From: Haloarcula marismortui ATCC 43049
GTDB lineage: Archaea; Halobacteriota; Halobacteria; Halobacteriales; Haloarculaceae
NCBI RefSeq assembly: GCF_000011085.1
Contig: NC_006396.1
Span: forward strand, 2,046,001-2,110,000
Direction of reading: 5' to 3'
DNA: 64,000 nucleotides
In this document: in pieces, positions 1 to 7,908 of the stretch
Layout of the letters: each line of letters begins with the position of its first letter
Position numbering within the stretch: the first letter of the stretch is position 1
Made by a program: the position numbers and the translations under genes
Notes under the pieces: generated by a model
The model's input: the letters and a program-made list of their open reading frames with translations, nothing else
The model's database searches: none
Told to the model about the DNA's origin: nothing

Positions 1-43
1 CGCCCTTCTCGGGCAGCGTAGTGGGCGCTGACGCCTTACTCAT
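1..43 (-). CDS. 5' end of an unidentified gene running off the left edge
   Basis: An ATG reading leftwards opens a frame beginning MSKASAPTTLPEKG that stays open to the window edge. A strong Shine-Dalgarno-like GGAGGTG lies just upstream (about positions 51-57 on the opposite strand), which supports this start. Only 14 codons are visible, so no function can be given. Confidence 0.5.
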   Translation of the reverse strand, partial: MSKASAPTTLPEKG

Positions 44-215
44 CGCCCGCACCTCCGGATCGCAAAATCGCCAGACAGCGGCTACCCCCAACAAGATGCT
101 TGTTGAACTCAGAATTTAGCGGGGGTGTCTTCGTACCCCGATTCCGCTGTTCTCCGCCCGCTCGCACACCTATCGCTGCCGGTTCGTAACAGATACGCTT
201 CGGGCAGAAACTGGA

Positions 216-290
216 TGGGCCCTGCCGGATTTGAACCAGCGCTCAATCGGTTATGAGCCGATCGCTTTAACCAGACTAAGCTAAGGGCCC
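216..290 (-). tRNA. tRNA with CAT anticodon (Ile2 or elongator Met)
   Basis: Cloverleaf of 75 nt. The 7-bp acceptor is GGGCCCT/AGGGCCC with discriminator A, the D stem is GCTT/AAGC, the anticodon stem ATCGG/CCGAT closes a CTCATAA loop, and the T arm is GCTGG-TTCAAAT-CCGGC. No intron and no encoded CCA. The CAT anticodon could be elongator methionine or the isoleucine tRNA whose wobble C is modified to read AUA; sequence alone does not settle which. Nucleotides 44-215 between this tRNA and the left-edge gene hold nothing else I recognise. Confidence 0.93.
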
Positions 291-471
291 TTCAGAATGG
301 TGTTGATGAGTCCGCATCTTTAGCCTGTCGGGTTGGAGTGGTGGGGTTCGGAGAGACAGGTGGGTCGATACAGAGAGTTTCGTGCATCGGCTGCATATCT
401 CACCGTCCAGCGGCCCTGAAAGCCGCAGTGACGGAGTCGCAGCGCTCGTCGATTTGTGAGTGAAAGAACGA

Positions 472-544
472 CGCCACCGCCAGGGCTCGAACCTGGGACA
501 ACCTGGGTAACAACCAGGTGCTCTACCAACTGAGCTACGGCGGC
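472..544 (-). tRNA. tRNA-Asn (GTT)
   Basis: Cloverleaf of 73 nt. Acceptor GCCGCCG pairs with CGGTGGC, discriminator G; D arm GCTC/GAGC; anticodon stem CCTGG/CCAGG with loop TTGTTAC, anticodon GTT; T arm CCAGG-TTCGAGC-CCTGG. No intron, no encoded CCA. It is divergent from the CCA-adding enzyme gene, whose start lies about 95 nt to the right. Confidence 0.96.
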
Positions 545-639
545 GCGAACGCATTCAATCATTGCCAGAGTTGGTAATTAGGGCTTTCGTTTCCAGTCGG
601 CATCGACACGCTTTCACGCACTTGTGCGCAAGCGGCGGT

Positions 640-2040
640 ATGAGCGATGAGTTCGACGCCGTCGTCGGGAAGGTGCGAGCACGGGCCTCGCCGACCGACG
701 ACGAACGAGCGCAGTTACAGCGGGTCGCCGACGCGGTGATGGCTGACGCCGAAGCAGCTATCGCTGACCTTCCAGTCGAGGCGGAAGTGGTGCAGGTCGG
801 CTCGACGGCGCGAGGGACGTGGACCGCCGGTGACCGAGACGTGGACGTGTTCGTCTGTTTTCCGCCGTCTATCGACCGCGAAGCGCTGGAGGAGTACGGA
901 CTGGCTGTCGGGCACGATGTCCTGCCCGATGGGCGTGAGGAGTACGCCGAACACCCCTACGTCGTCGGCGAGCGCGAGGGGTACGCCGTGGATCTGGTGC
1001 CCTGTTATGCGGTCGAGAACGCCACAGAAATCCAGTCCGCGGTGGACCGGACGCCGTTTCACACCAGATACTTGCAGGAGCGACTGGACGACAACAGCGC
1101 GGCAGAGGTGCGGGTGGCAAAGCAGTTCCTGAAGGGGATCGGCGTCTACGGGAGCGACCTCCGGACACGCGGGTTCTCAGGCTATCTAACGGAATTACTG
1201 GTGCTTGAGTTCGGTGGCTTCCGAGCGTTCCTCGAAGCGGTCGCGGACTGGCACCCGCCAGTTCGACTGGACCCGGACGACCACGGGAGCGAGACGTTCG
1301 ACGACCCGCTGGTCGTCATCGACCCGACGGACCCGGAGCGCAACGTCGCGGCAGTGTTGTCCGAAACGAACGTCGCCACACTCCAGCACTACGCCCGGGA
1401 CCTCCTCGCCGAGCCGCGGGTGTCGCTGTTCACCGAAGACGACCCGTGCCCGTTCGAAGCAGCGGACGTTGAAGCCGCGGTATCACAGCGGGGCACCACG
1501 CCGGTCGCGCTTCGCTTCGCGGCCCCGGATGTCGTCGATGACCAGCTCTGGCCACAGCTCCGGAAGTCCCTCGACGGGCTCTGCAGCGAACTCGACCGAC
1601 GCGGGTTTGAAGTCCTGCGGTCGGCCGCATTCGTTGAGGACGACAGCGGTAAGCCGGAAACGCTGGACACCGAAAGCCGGGGACGAGACGTCGTCCTGCT
1701 GCTTGAGTTCGCTGTCGCCGAGCAGCCGGCTGTTGAGCGTCACGAGGGGCCACCAGTGCACGTCCGCGAGCACGCGAGCGGGTTCTTCCAGAAGTACGAC
1801 GACAACTCCGAGGTGGCCGGCCCCTTCATCGACGGCGACCGATACGTTGTCGAACGGCAGCGAGCGTTTACCACAGCGACTGGGTTCCTGTCGAGTGCTG
1901 CCGTCTACGACGTTGGGCTGGGACAGCGGATCGAGTCGGCGCTGGAGAACGGGTACGAGGTACTGGTCGGTACAGATATCGCAGCGCTTGCCGACGGCTT
2001 CGGTGTCGATCTGGCGAGCTACTTCGATCCGAAGCCCTGA
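640..2040 (+). CDS. cca: CCA-adding enzyme (archaeal class I tRNA nucleotidyltransferase)
   Basis: Adds or repairs the 3'-terminal CCA of tRNAs, which the tRNA genes here do not encode. The 466-aa protein has the nucleotidyltransferase signature GSTARGT at residues 54-60 followed by GDRDVDVFV, giving the two metal-binding aspartates (D67, D69). Length and the long C-terminal region match archaeal class I enzymes. Translation is placed at MSDEFD; the frame stays open upstream to 562, but that stretch is rich in Arg, His and Cys and looks noncoding. The 3' end overlaps the convergent deacetylase gene by 22 nt. Confidence 0.95.
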   Translation: MSDEFDAVVGKVRARASPTDDERAQLQRVADAVMADAEAAIADLPVEAEVVQVGSTARGTWTAGDRDVDVFVCFPPSIDREALEEYGLAVGHDVLPDGREEYAEHPYVVGEREGYAVDLVPCYAVENATEIQSAVDRTPFHTRYLQERLDDNSAAEVRVAKQFLKGIGVYGSDLRTRGFSGYLTELLVLEFGGFRAFLEAVADWHPPVRLDPDDHGSETFDDPLVVIDPTDPERNVAAVLSETNVATLQHYARDLLAEPRVSLFTEDDPCPFEAADVEAAVSQRGTTPVALRFAAPDVVDDQLWPQLRKSLDGLCSELDRRGFEVLRSAAFVEDDSGKPETLDTESRGRDVVLLLEFAVAEQPAVERHEGPPVHVREHASGFFQKYDDNSEVAGPFIDGDRYVVERQRAFTTATGFLSSAAVYDVGLGQRIESALENGYEVLVGTDIAALADGFGVDLASYFDPKP

Positions 2041-3026
2041 TCGGCGAGGTCATCGAGAACATCGCGGGCGTCGTCGCTGACATCGTCGTCGGGCTCCATC
2101 GGCTGGTAGCCGTCGAAGACCTCGTGAACGGTTGTAACCGAATCCGAGAGCGTGTCAAGTCCGTATCCGCCTTCGAGGATGATTCCCAGTGCAGCGTCAC
2201 AGGCGTCTGTGAGCGAGCGCATCCGGTCAGTCATTGCGCCGTACCCCTCCGTAGAGACGCGCATCCGTGAAATCGGGTCGTGTTCGTGCGCGTCGAAGCC
2301 GGCGCTGATGAGCAGCAGGTCGGGATCGTAGTCCCTGATCGCCGGCGCGATGCACTCGTCGATTGCGGCGAGGTAGTCGGCGGTATCAGCACCGGGCTTG
2401 TACTTCACGTTGAGATTCGTACCGTCGGCGTCGCCCGTGCCAGTCTCCGAGATATCACCGGTACCGGGGTAGAGCCCGTCTTCGTGTATCGAGGCGTAGA
2501 ACACGTCCGAGCGGTCGTAGAAAATGTCCTGCGTGCCGTTCCCGTGATGAACGTCCCAGTCGAAGATGGCGACGCGGTCGGCGTCGGCTTCGAGGGCCGC
2601 CTGTGCCGCGACGGCCGCATTGTTGATGAAACAGAACCCCATCGCGTCGTCGCCAACTGCGTGATGACCGGGTGGTCGGCCCAAGGAGAACGGCGTGTCA
2701 CGGCCGGTATTGCCGTCAAGCGCGGCTTCTGCTGCCCAGACAGCGAGGCCGGCTGACGCGAGTGCGGCGTCCCACGTCTCCTCAACCGCGACGGTGTCGG
2801 CATCCCAGTTTCCGCCGCCGTCGTCGCAGAACTCGCGGAACTCCGCGATGTAGTCGGTGTCATGGACCGCACGGACGAGGTCGAGGTCTGCGTTGTCAGC
2901 GGCGACGTACTCGACACCGTGATTTTCCTTGAGCGCGCGCCGTATCGCTCGAAGTCTGTCGGGACTCTCCGGATGTCGCGGCCCGGTGTCGTGGTCCAGA
3001 CAGACCTCGCGGTAGCCGAAGTTCAT
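2019..3026 (-). CDS. class II-type histone deacetylase family protein (HDAC/AcuC)
   Basis: Predicted zinc amidohydrolase that removes acyl groups from lysine or other acetylated substrates. The 335-aa protein shows the family motifs in order: RPPGHHA (tandem His 121-122), FDWDVHHGNGT with zinc ligands D158 and H160, SAGFDAHEHDP with the third ligand D245, and GGYGL with the catalytic Tyr near 288. Its ATG follows the TGA of the histone gene with no intervening base, so the two are almost certainly cotranscribed and translationally coupled. From memory, Haloferax volcanii has the same neighbourhood (rpa2, hstA, hdaI). Histone as substrate is an attractive inference, but the histone has few lysines. 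Confidence 0.93.
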   Translation of the reverse strand: MNFGYREVCLDHDTGPRHPESPDRLRAIRRALKENHGVEYVAADNADLDLVRAVHDTDYIAEFREFCDDGGGNWDADTVAVEETWDAALASAGLAVWAAEAALDGNTGRDTPFSLGRPPGHHAVGDDAMGFCFINNAAVAAQAALEADADRVAIFDWDVHHGNGTQDIFYDRSDVFYASIHEDGLYPGTGDISETGTGDADGTNLNVKYKPGADTADYLAAIDECIAPAIRDYDPDLLLISAGFDAHEHDPISRMRVSTEGYGAMTDRMRSLTDACDAALGIILEGGYGLDTLSDSVTTVHEVFDGYQPMEPDDDVSDDARDVLDDLADQGFGSK

Positions 3027-3464
3027 TCAGTAGTACTGTTCGAGTTCGAAGTACGTTTCAACGTCAGCTGCCTTGATCGTCCGGCGGTCAGCGTGACGAG
3101 CCAACGCGGCGGCCGCGGCGGCCGTTTCGTCGGCGTACGTTTCGAGGAGAGACGCGAGCGCGACGCGAGCATCCATGGCGACGCGGTAGTCGTCGTCGAT
3201 GTCGAGCCGTGCGATGCGGTCGACCGGCGCGACGGGGAGTTCGAGGCCGTCCTTTTCGGGGACCTGCTCGATGCCGAAGTCGGCCGGCATCAGCGTCTTT
3301 CGCCCGTCCGTGGTGGCCTCCGTGGCTGCCGTGACGGCAAGCGACGCGCCGTGGTCCTGTATTCGACGAGCCAGTTCCTCCGCAGCGTCGGCACTCACCC
3401 GGAGCCCGCCCGCGTTCCGCCGAATGACCGCATCCACCGGTGCGAACGGTAGCTCGACACTCAT
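3027..3464 (-). CDS. archaeal histone, tandem double histone fold
   Basis: The 145-aa protein contains two histone folds in one chain: MSVELPFAPVDAVIRRNAG starts the first and LELPVAPVDRIARL (from about residue 74) starts the second. Tandem fusion is the usual haloarchaeal arrangement. It is very acidic and has only three lysines (K56, K71, K131). The frame is open upstream to 3566, but MSVELPF is the conserved N-terminus and the upstream frame overlaps the RPA stop. It lies 55 nt downstream of the RPA gene and abuts the deacetylase gene, so RPA-histone-HDAC is likely one transcription unit. Whether it compacts DNA or acts as a regulator cannot be read from the sequence. Confidence 0.95.
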   Translation of the reverse strand: MSVELPFAPVDAVIRRNAGGLRVSADAAEELARRIQDHGASLAVTAATEATTDGRKTLMPADFGIEQVPEKDGLELPVAPVDRIARLDIDDDYRVAMDARVALASLLETYADETAAAAAALARHADRRTIKAADVETYFELEQYY

Positions 3465-3519
3465 ACCCAAACCCGGGAGTGTTGCGGTCTTAAGAGTTTC
3501 CGTAGCGTCGCTCGGCGAC

Positions 3520-4986
3520 TCAGAACACGTCCTCAGCGTGAAGCCGGTCGTCACGGAGTTCCCCACGGACAGTTATTTCCTGCCCTAACTGCACGCGCTC
3601 GCCGGTTTCGACGCTCATCGTCTGCTCACCGTCGTCGAGTACGACGGGGTCGCCAGTCTGGACGACGGTGCCGGTGAACTCAACCTGCTGGCCGGCACTC
3701 TGTGCGCCACCGTCCGGTGACGTGTCGCCGGTGCCGGCGCTGACAGCGGCCGCCTCGTTGCCGCTGCTATCAGCGTCAGTGTCGTCCCCTTCGTCGCCGA
3801 AGGAGGACAGGCCAGCGTGTTCGGCGTCGGTCGTCTCGGCGCTGGCTCCCCCGCCTGCGCCACCAGTCGCCAGATCCGCACCGTCATCAAGCACGACAAT
3901 CGTGGAGTTCCAGCTCGCCGAGGCCTCCTTGTCGTCCTGCCAGCCGTCCTGAATTTCGACATCGGCCGCGAGCACCTCGTCCCCCGGTGCAATGTCCTTG
4001 TCCGCCTTGTCGCCCCACAGCGCCACGCGGATGTCGCCGGTGGCGTCCTGAATGCGGACGTTCCGGACTTGCCCCTCGCTGCCGTCGTCGCGGTCGAACG
4101 TCCGCTTGGGGTCGGCCGAGCGCACGACGCCAGCAATATCGGCCGTCTCTTCGAGTTCGACCTCTGCGATTGGGTCGGCGTCGGGCTCAAAGGCCACGTC
4201 GTCTTCCACTTCGTCGACGGCCCCCTGGTCGCCAACGTGGAGTTCAAGCGAGCCGTCCCGCTCCCGAACGTAGCCGTCAATTATTTCGACGGCCGCGCCC
4301 GCATCGAGTTCGTCGGCGCGGTCGGCTCGGTCGTCCCACAGCGTCACCCGGATGCGCCCCGTCTCGTCGCCAAGTGTGAGGTTCGAGACGCGGCCCTCGC
4401 TACCGTCGTCGCGGTCGAACGTCCGAATCGAATCGGTATCAAGCACGAGCCCGCGCAGCGTCACATCGGACTGTCCCATCGTCAGCGCGTCGATGGACGA
4501 GCCAGCGCCCGGCTCCACGTCGATTGTGGCGTCCTCGTCCGGCTCTGCCTTGTCGACGGACACCTCCAGCCCGTTGTAGCCGTCCTTCGGCCGACCCTTG
4601 ACCCGGAGCACGTCGCCGACCTCCAGTTTCCCCTCGTCGATGTCGACGGCCTGACCGTCCCAGAAGGCGAGCCTGAGGCTGCCGCTCTCGTCGGCGGCCT
4701 CGACGTTGATGACCCGGCCGTCCTCGTCCTCGTCGTCGCGTTCAAAGGTCTTCAGGTCGCCGATGGCCATCACCTTGGCGAGGAACTTCACCTCGTCCAT
4801 CCCAGGTTCGATATCGGCGATGGCGTTGACCTCATTCTCGTTGAGTTCGTGGGCCAACAGCATCGCGGCCGTCTCCTCGTCGGCGAGCCCTCCCATCTGC
4901 TCGACCTTCTCCTCGACGGCCTCGCGGAACTCCTCCTCGGGGACGTCCGTCTCTAGGTCCTCGTAAATGTCCTCTATCGCACCCAT
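3520..4986 (-). CDS. replication protein A-like ssDNA-binding protein (RPA2 type)
   Basis: Single-stranded DNA-binding protein of replication and repair. The 488-aa chain has an N-terminal helical region (1-70) and then repeated OB folds, each marked by a KTFxRDDxxEGRVxNV-like strand followed by RxxLWD or RLAFWD. Three such repeats begin near residues 78, 185 and 295. A low-complexity acidic linker (about 385-430) leads to a fourth short OB-like segment at the C-terminus. No zinc-finger cysteines are visible. It heads the RPA-histone-deacetylase group. A possible TATA-like CTTAAG lies about 29 nt upstream of the start. Confidence 0.92.
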   Translation of the reverse strand: MGAIEDIYEDLETDVPEEEFREAVEEKVEQMGGLADEETAAMLLAHELNENEVNAIADIEPGMDEVKFLAKVMAIGDLKTFERDDEDEDGRVINVEAADESGSLRLAFWDGQAVDIDEGKLEVGDVLRVKGRPKDGYNGLEVSVDKAEPDEDATIDVEPGAGSSIDALTMGQSDVTLRGLVLDTDSIRTFDRDDGSEGRVSNLTLGDETGRIRVTLWDDRADRADELDAGAAVEIIDGYVRERDGSLELHVGDQGAVDEVEDDVAFEPDADPIAEVELEETADIAGVVRSADPKRTFDRDDGSEGQVRNVRIQDATGDIRVALWGDKADKDIAPGDEVLAADVEIQDGWQDDKEASASWNSTIVVLDDGADLATGGAGGGASAETTDAEHAGLSSFGDEGDDTDADSSGNEAAAVSAGTGDTSPDGGAQSAGQQVEFTGTVVQTGDPVVLDDGEQTMSVETGERVQLGQEITVRGELRDDRLHAEDVF

Positions 4987-5178
4987 CTATCTATGGGACG
5001 CTGGGCTGGGGCGCGCTTAAGCGTTGTCGTTGGGCGAGCGAGCGGCCGTTGTCGGTCGATTTCGGTCGTGTCTCGTCCATGACTCGAAAGTGGTTACGGG
5101 ATGGGATATAAACTCTCGTCCGCTGGCTCGACAGCAGACACTCACATTCCACCACGGTGAGAGCGGCGCAGGTAGCCG

Positions 5179-5648
5179 TTAGGGTGTCGCTGTTGTCACA
5201 GGGTTCAGGCCGTCGCCACTGTCGTGGGAGACAGACACCGTATCAGGGAGCCCGTTCTCGAACGTCACCGTAGCCCGGTAGTTGATTTCCAGAATGGCTT
5301 GCGTACACATATCGCCGGCATCTGGCATCTCTCTCGTCCCAACGCTGAGGCTCAGTTCATCGGCACTCGTATCATACGAGATGTCTGTCAGGTCGGCCGT
5401 TTTGCACCCGTTAGACCCCCAGATAGTCCCGTCAACGACGACCTGATCCCCGTCGAAAGCCACCGTCGCCGAACTTGTCTGTGCGCCGGACTGTCGCCTG
5501 ATAATACTGAATGTCGTCTCGTTCACACTTGGGATTCACACGCACCCTCCGTGGATGTTTCCCCGCTACCGGACGCACCGCCGAAGCAGCCAGCAAGCGC
5601 TATCGAACAACCGAGACCACCGTATTGCAGGAGTTGGTGGCGCTTCAT
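5179..5648 (-). pseudogene. secreted lipoprotein gene broken by a 2-nt frameshift
   Basis: Reading leftwards from the ATG at 5648, the first 41 codons encode MKRHQLLQYGG...SIALAGC, a typical haloarchaeal lipoprotein signal with lipobox LAGC, ending in a TGA at 5525-5523. The next frame continues at once with NETTFSIIRRQSG and runs 115 codons to 5179, including a pair of cysteines (NGCKT and DMCTQ). Deleting one TG from the sequence CAAGTGTGAACG would join the frames as ...CESQVNETTF... . So this is one protein of about 155 aa split by a duplicated dinucleotide at 5524-5528, either a real mutation or a sequencing error. Function is unknown. Confidence 0.75.
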
Positions 5649-5783
5649 ATTCACCCTAAGATATGGTCGTTGAATGGGACTCCCGGTTGTTCAAGCCAGC
5701 GTTATAGCGAAGTGTGCCTACCAGTCGCGTGACGGTACGCGAATCGTCACCCTTTTTAGGTGCACCACCCTCTCTCGATATGA

Positions 5784-5856
5784 GTCCGGATAGGGTAGTG
5801 GACTATCCTCTTGGCTTGCGGAGCCAGGGACCGGAGTTCAAATCTCCGTCCGGACG
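5784..5856 (+). tRNA. tRNA-Arg (GCG)
   Basis: Cloverleaf of 73 nt. Acceptor GTCCGGA pairs with TCCGGAC, discriminator G; the anticodon loop TTGCGGA carries GCG; T arm CGGAG-TTCAAAT-CTCCG. No intron and no encoded CCA. The short AT-rich run CCTTTTTAGG about 30 nt upstream could be its promoter. Confidence 0.94.
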
Positions 5857-5863
5857 TTTCTCT

Positions 5864-5903
5864 ACAGCACAACACCGCGAGCGTAGCGAGCGGTCAGTGC
5901 TGT
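5864..5903 (+). terminator. hairpin just downstream of tRNA-Arg
   Basis: Nested inverted repeat: ACAGCAC (5864-5870) pairs with GTGCTGT (5897-5903), and inside it CCGC (5875-5878) pairs with GCGG (5890-5893). It starts 8 nt after the tRNA and may help end or process the transcript. Classic archaeal termination relies on T-runs, so the role is uncertain. Confidence 0.3.
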
Positions 5904-5996
5904 GGATCACTCCGACCGATACAAGAGAAGAATCCACAGCAACAACTCTGTTCGAAACGCCGATGCGGTTTTCCGACCGCGAATCCAACTCGCTGT

Positions 5997-6614
5997 GTGC
6001 GCGACCATCTCCGTGCCGGCATCGCAGTGTACAACGAAGGTCGCTACCACGCCGCACATGACGCGTGGGAAGAGTACTGGCTGGACCTCGATCCGGGCGA
6101 CGATGAACGATTCCTGCACGGCCTCATCCAGTTCACTGCGGTCGTCTACCACGCCAGCGAGGAGAACTGGTCGGGCGCGCAGGGACTGGCCGAGAGCGCG
6201 GCGGAGTACCTCGACGGCCTGCCCGACCCGTATCACGGCGTGGCGCTAGACGAGGTCCGGTCGTTCCTCGCGGCAACAGCGGCTGACCCCCACCACGCAG
6301 CGGCGGACCCGCCGACGCTGACACATGACGGCGAAGCCGTCGGCTACGGCGCGCTGGATTTCGACGCCACGGTCATCACCGCCGAGGTGCTGGCGGAGGC
6401 TGGCCGGTACGACAGGGCGGTCATCGCCGACGCTGTTGCCCGCGCCCGGAGTGAACTTGGAGGCAACGGCAACTCGCAGTTCGTCGGGATGCTGTTCTCG
6501 TTCGTGCGCGAGCGCGACCAGCGGCCCGTTGTTTACCAGCGGCTTCGAGACCACGTCGAACTAGAGCAGCAGAAAGACGACGACGTCCGTGGGCTGTTCG
6601 ACGGCTCGGGATAG
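5997..6614 (+). CDS. DUF309 family protein
   Basis: The protein of about 205 aa contains the family core: AAHDAWEEYWLDLDPGDDERFLHGLIQFTAVVYHASEENWSGA split over two helices, near residues 20-65. The start is taken at a GTG giving VRDHLRAGIAVYNEGRYHAAH; no in-frame ATG lies between the tRNA-Arg remnant and the conserved region. The function of DUF309 proteins is not established. It stands alone, convergent with the azf gene, with 24 nt between stops. Confidence 0.75.
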   Translation: MRDHLRAGIAVYNEGRYHAAHDAWEEYWLDLDPGDDERFLHGLIQFTAVVYHASEENWSGAQGLAESAAEYLDGLPDPYHGVALDEVRSFLAATAADPHHAAADPPTLTHDGEAVGYGALDFDATVITAEVLAEAGRYDRAVIADAVARARSELGGNGNSQFVGMLFSFVRERDQRPVVYQRLRDHVELEQQKDDDVRGLFDGSG

Positions 6615-6638
6615 CGGGCGACGGTAAGTAGGAGACGG

Positions 6639-7412
6639 CTACGGTTCCGGTTCGGCGACGCGTTCTTCGCCGTCAAAGTGCGCGGAGTTGTCCTGTGGGT
6701 CGTACCCAAGCACGTCCTTGGCGCGCTCGATGGAGTAGTACTTGCGGTCGTTGTCGGAGATGCCGTAGACGATTTCATACTCGTAGTCGGCCTGCAGCGC
6801 GCAGTCGTGGATGTGGGCGCAGTCCCGGTAAGAGAGCCACATCGCCTGCCCGCGCTCGTAGTCTATCGGCGGGTGGCCCCGCGTGAGGTTGCCGATACGG
6901 ATGTTACAGACGGAGAGGCCGTGCTCGTCGTGGTAGTAGCGGCCCAGCACCTCGCCGGTGGCTTTCGAGACGCCGTAGAGGTTGCCGGGGCGGGGGAGCT
7001 CGGTCCCGTCAAGGCGGTACTGGTCGTCCGGGCGATACATCTCGGGCGTGCGCTCGTCCGTTTCGAAGGAGCCGACGGCGTGGTTCGAGGACGCGAAGAC
7101 GAACTTCTCGACGCCCTCGTCGACAGCGGCCTCGTACATCTTCTGGGTGCCGTCGATGTTGTTTTCGAGGACGGAGTCCCAGGGGGCTTCCGGCCGGGGG
7201 TCGCCGGCCAGATGGATGACAGCGCCGACGCCGTCCATCGCCGCGGCCACGTCGCCCTCGCTGGACACGTCCCCGACGAGGTACTCGTGGTCGGGCTCCT
7301 CGGCGGGTGGGCTGTGGAACATGAGTTTCCACTCGTAGGCGTCCTCGAGTCCTTCGAGGATGGCCGCCCCGACAGCGCCGCCAGCGCCGGTGAGCAGAAC
7401 CGGGTCGTCCAT
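6639..7412 (-). CDS. azf: NAD-dependent glucose-6-phosphate dehydrogenase (archaeal Zwischenferment, Azf type)
   Basis: Extended short-chain dehydrogenase of 257 aa. Rossmann motif TGAGGAVG at residues 8-15, a downstream VIHLAGDPRP, and the catalytic YGVSK motif. The whole chain resembles the haloarchaeal Azf enzyme of the oxidative pentose phosphate pathway (glucose 6-phosphate to 6-phosphogluconolactone), which belongs to the epimerase/uronate dehydrogenase superfamily and not to classical G6PDH. ATG at 7412 (MDDPVLLTG) is preferred over the upstream GTG-type extension. It is divergent from the pterin aldolase gene across 74 nt. A uronate dehydrogenase or another sugar-specific member cannot be excluded from motifs alone. 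Confidence 0.8.
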   Translation of the reverse strand: MDDPVLLTGAGGAVGAAILEGLEDAYEWKLMFHSPPAEEPDHEYLVGDVSSEGDVAAAMDGVGAVIHLAGDPRPEAPWDSVLENNIDGTQKMYEAAVDEGVEKFVFASSNHAVGSFETDERTPEMYRPDDQYRLDGTELPRPGNLYGVSKATGEVLGRYYHDEHGLSVCNIRIGNLTRGHPPIDYERGQAMWLSYRDCAHIHDCALQADYEYEIVYGISDNDRKYYSIERAKDVLGYDPQDNSAHFDGEERVAEPEP

Positions 7413-7486
7413 TCGTATGAGACGATACGTCGCACGCAATAGGTAGCTTGCGGTTCGCTTTTGTGTCGCCCAGCCGGACCGATTGT

Positions 7487-7834
7487 ATGGAACCCACAGC
7501 TCCGCAGGAGGCGTGTTTCGAAGCGGGCGTCAAGTTCGGCTCGCTGTATCACCAGTTCGCAGGGACACCAATCAGCCCGGACAGTGCTGACTCGCTCGCA
7601 GCGGCGATGGAGGAGGCCATCGAGAACCAGCCGTTCTGTGAGGCGGTCACCGTCAGCGTCCGCATGGAGGCGCTGGAAAGCGCTATCGCTGAGGGCGGGG
7701 CGGACTACACGGAACTTACCGGGCGATTCATCGACGTCGAGATGCAAATCGAATACGAGGGGGTCACGGTCGAGACGAGCATGGCGATGGAGGACGGGTA
7801 CCCGCTGATGCAGGTCGACGCAGTGCAGGAATGA
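7487..7834 (+). CDS. mptD: archaeal dihydroneopterin aldolase (MptD-like)
   Basis: Small protein of 115 aa with the pattern CFEAGVKFGSLYHQFAGTPI near the N-terminus, characteristic of the archaeal dihydroneopterin aldolase family (former DUF381), which makes 6-hydroxymethyl-dihydropterin for folate or methanopterin-type cofactors. Acidic residues typical of halophile proteins fill the rest. ATG at 7487 directly precedes the conserved region. The assignment is by resemblance of this segment only. Confidence 0.7.
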   Translation: MEPTAPQEACFEAGVKFGSLYHQFAGTPISPDSADSLAAAMEEAIENQPFCEAVTVSVRMEALESAIAEGGADYTELTGRFIDVEMQIEYEGVTVETSMAMEDGYPLMQVDAVQE

Positions 7835-7908
7835 AATAGCCAGAGAGCGGCCTGAATCCCTGGCACAGCCCCGAAAATTTTACCAGAGCGGGCTGTGAGA
7901 CTTCCGAC

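Noticed and set aside
276-562. Short minus-strand frames upstream of cca
   Set aside because: They run through the tRNA-Asn gene and have no protein-like pattern.
3817-4956. Long open frame antisense to the RPA gene
   Set aside because: High GC keeps opposite frames open. The protein has no recognisable motif, and the RPA frame on the other strand has clear OB-fold repeats.
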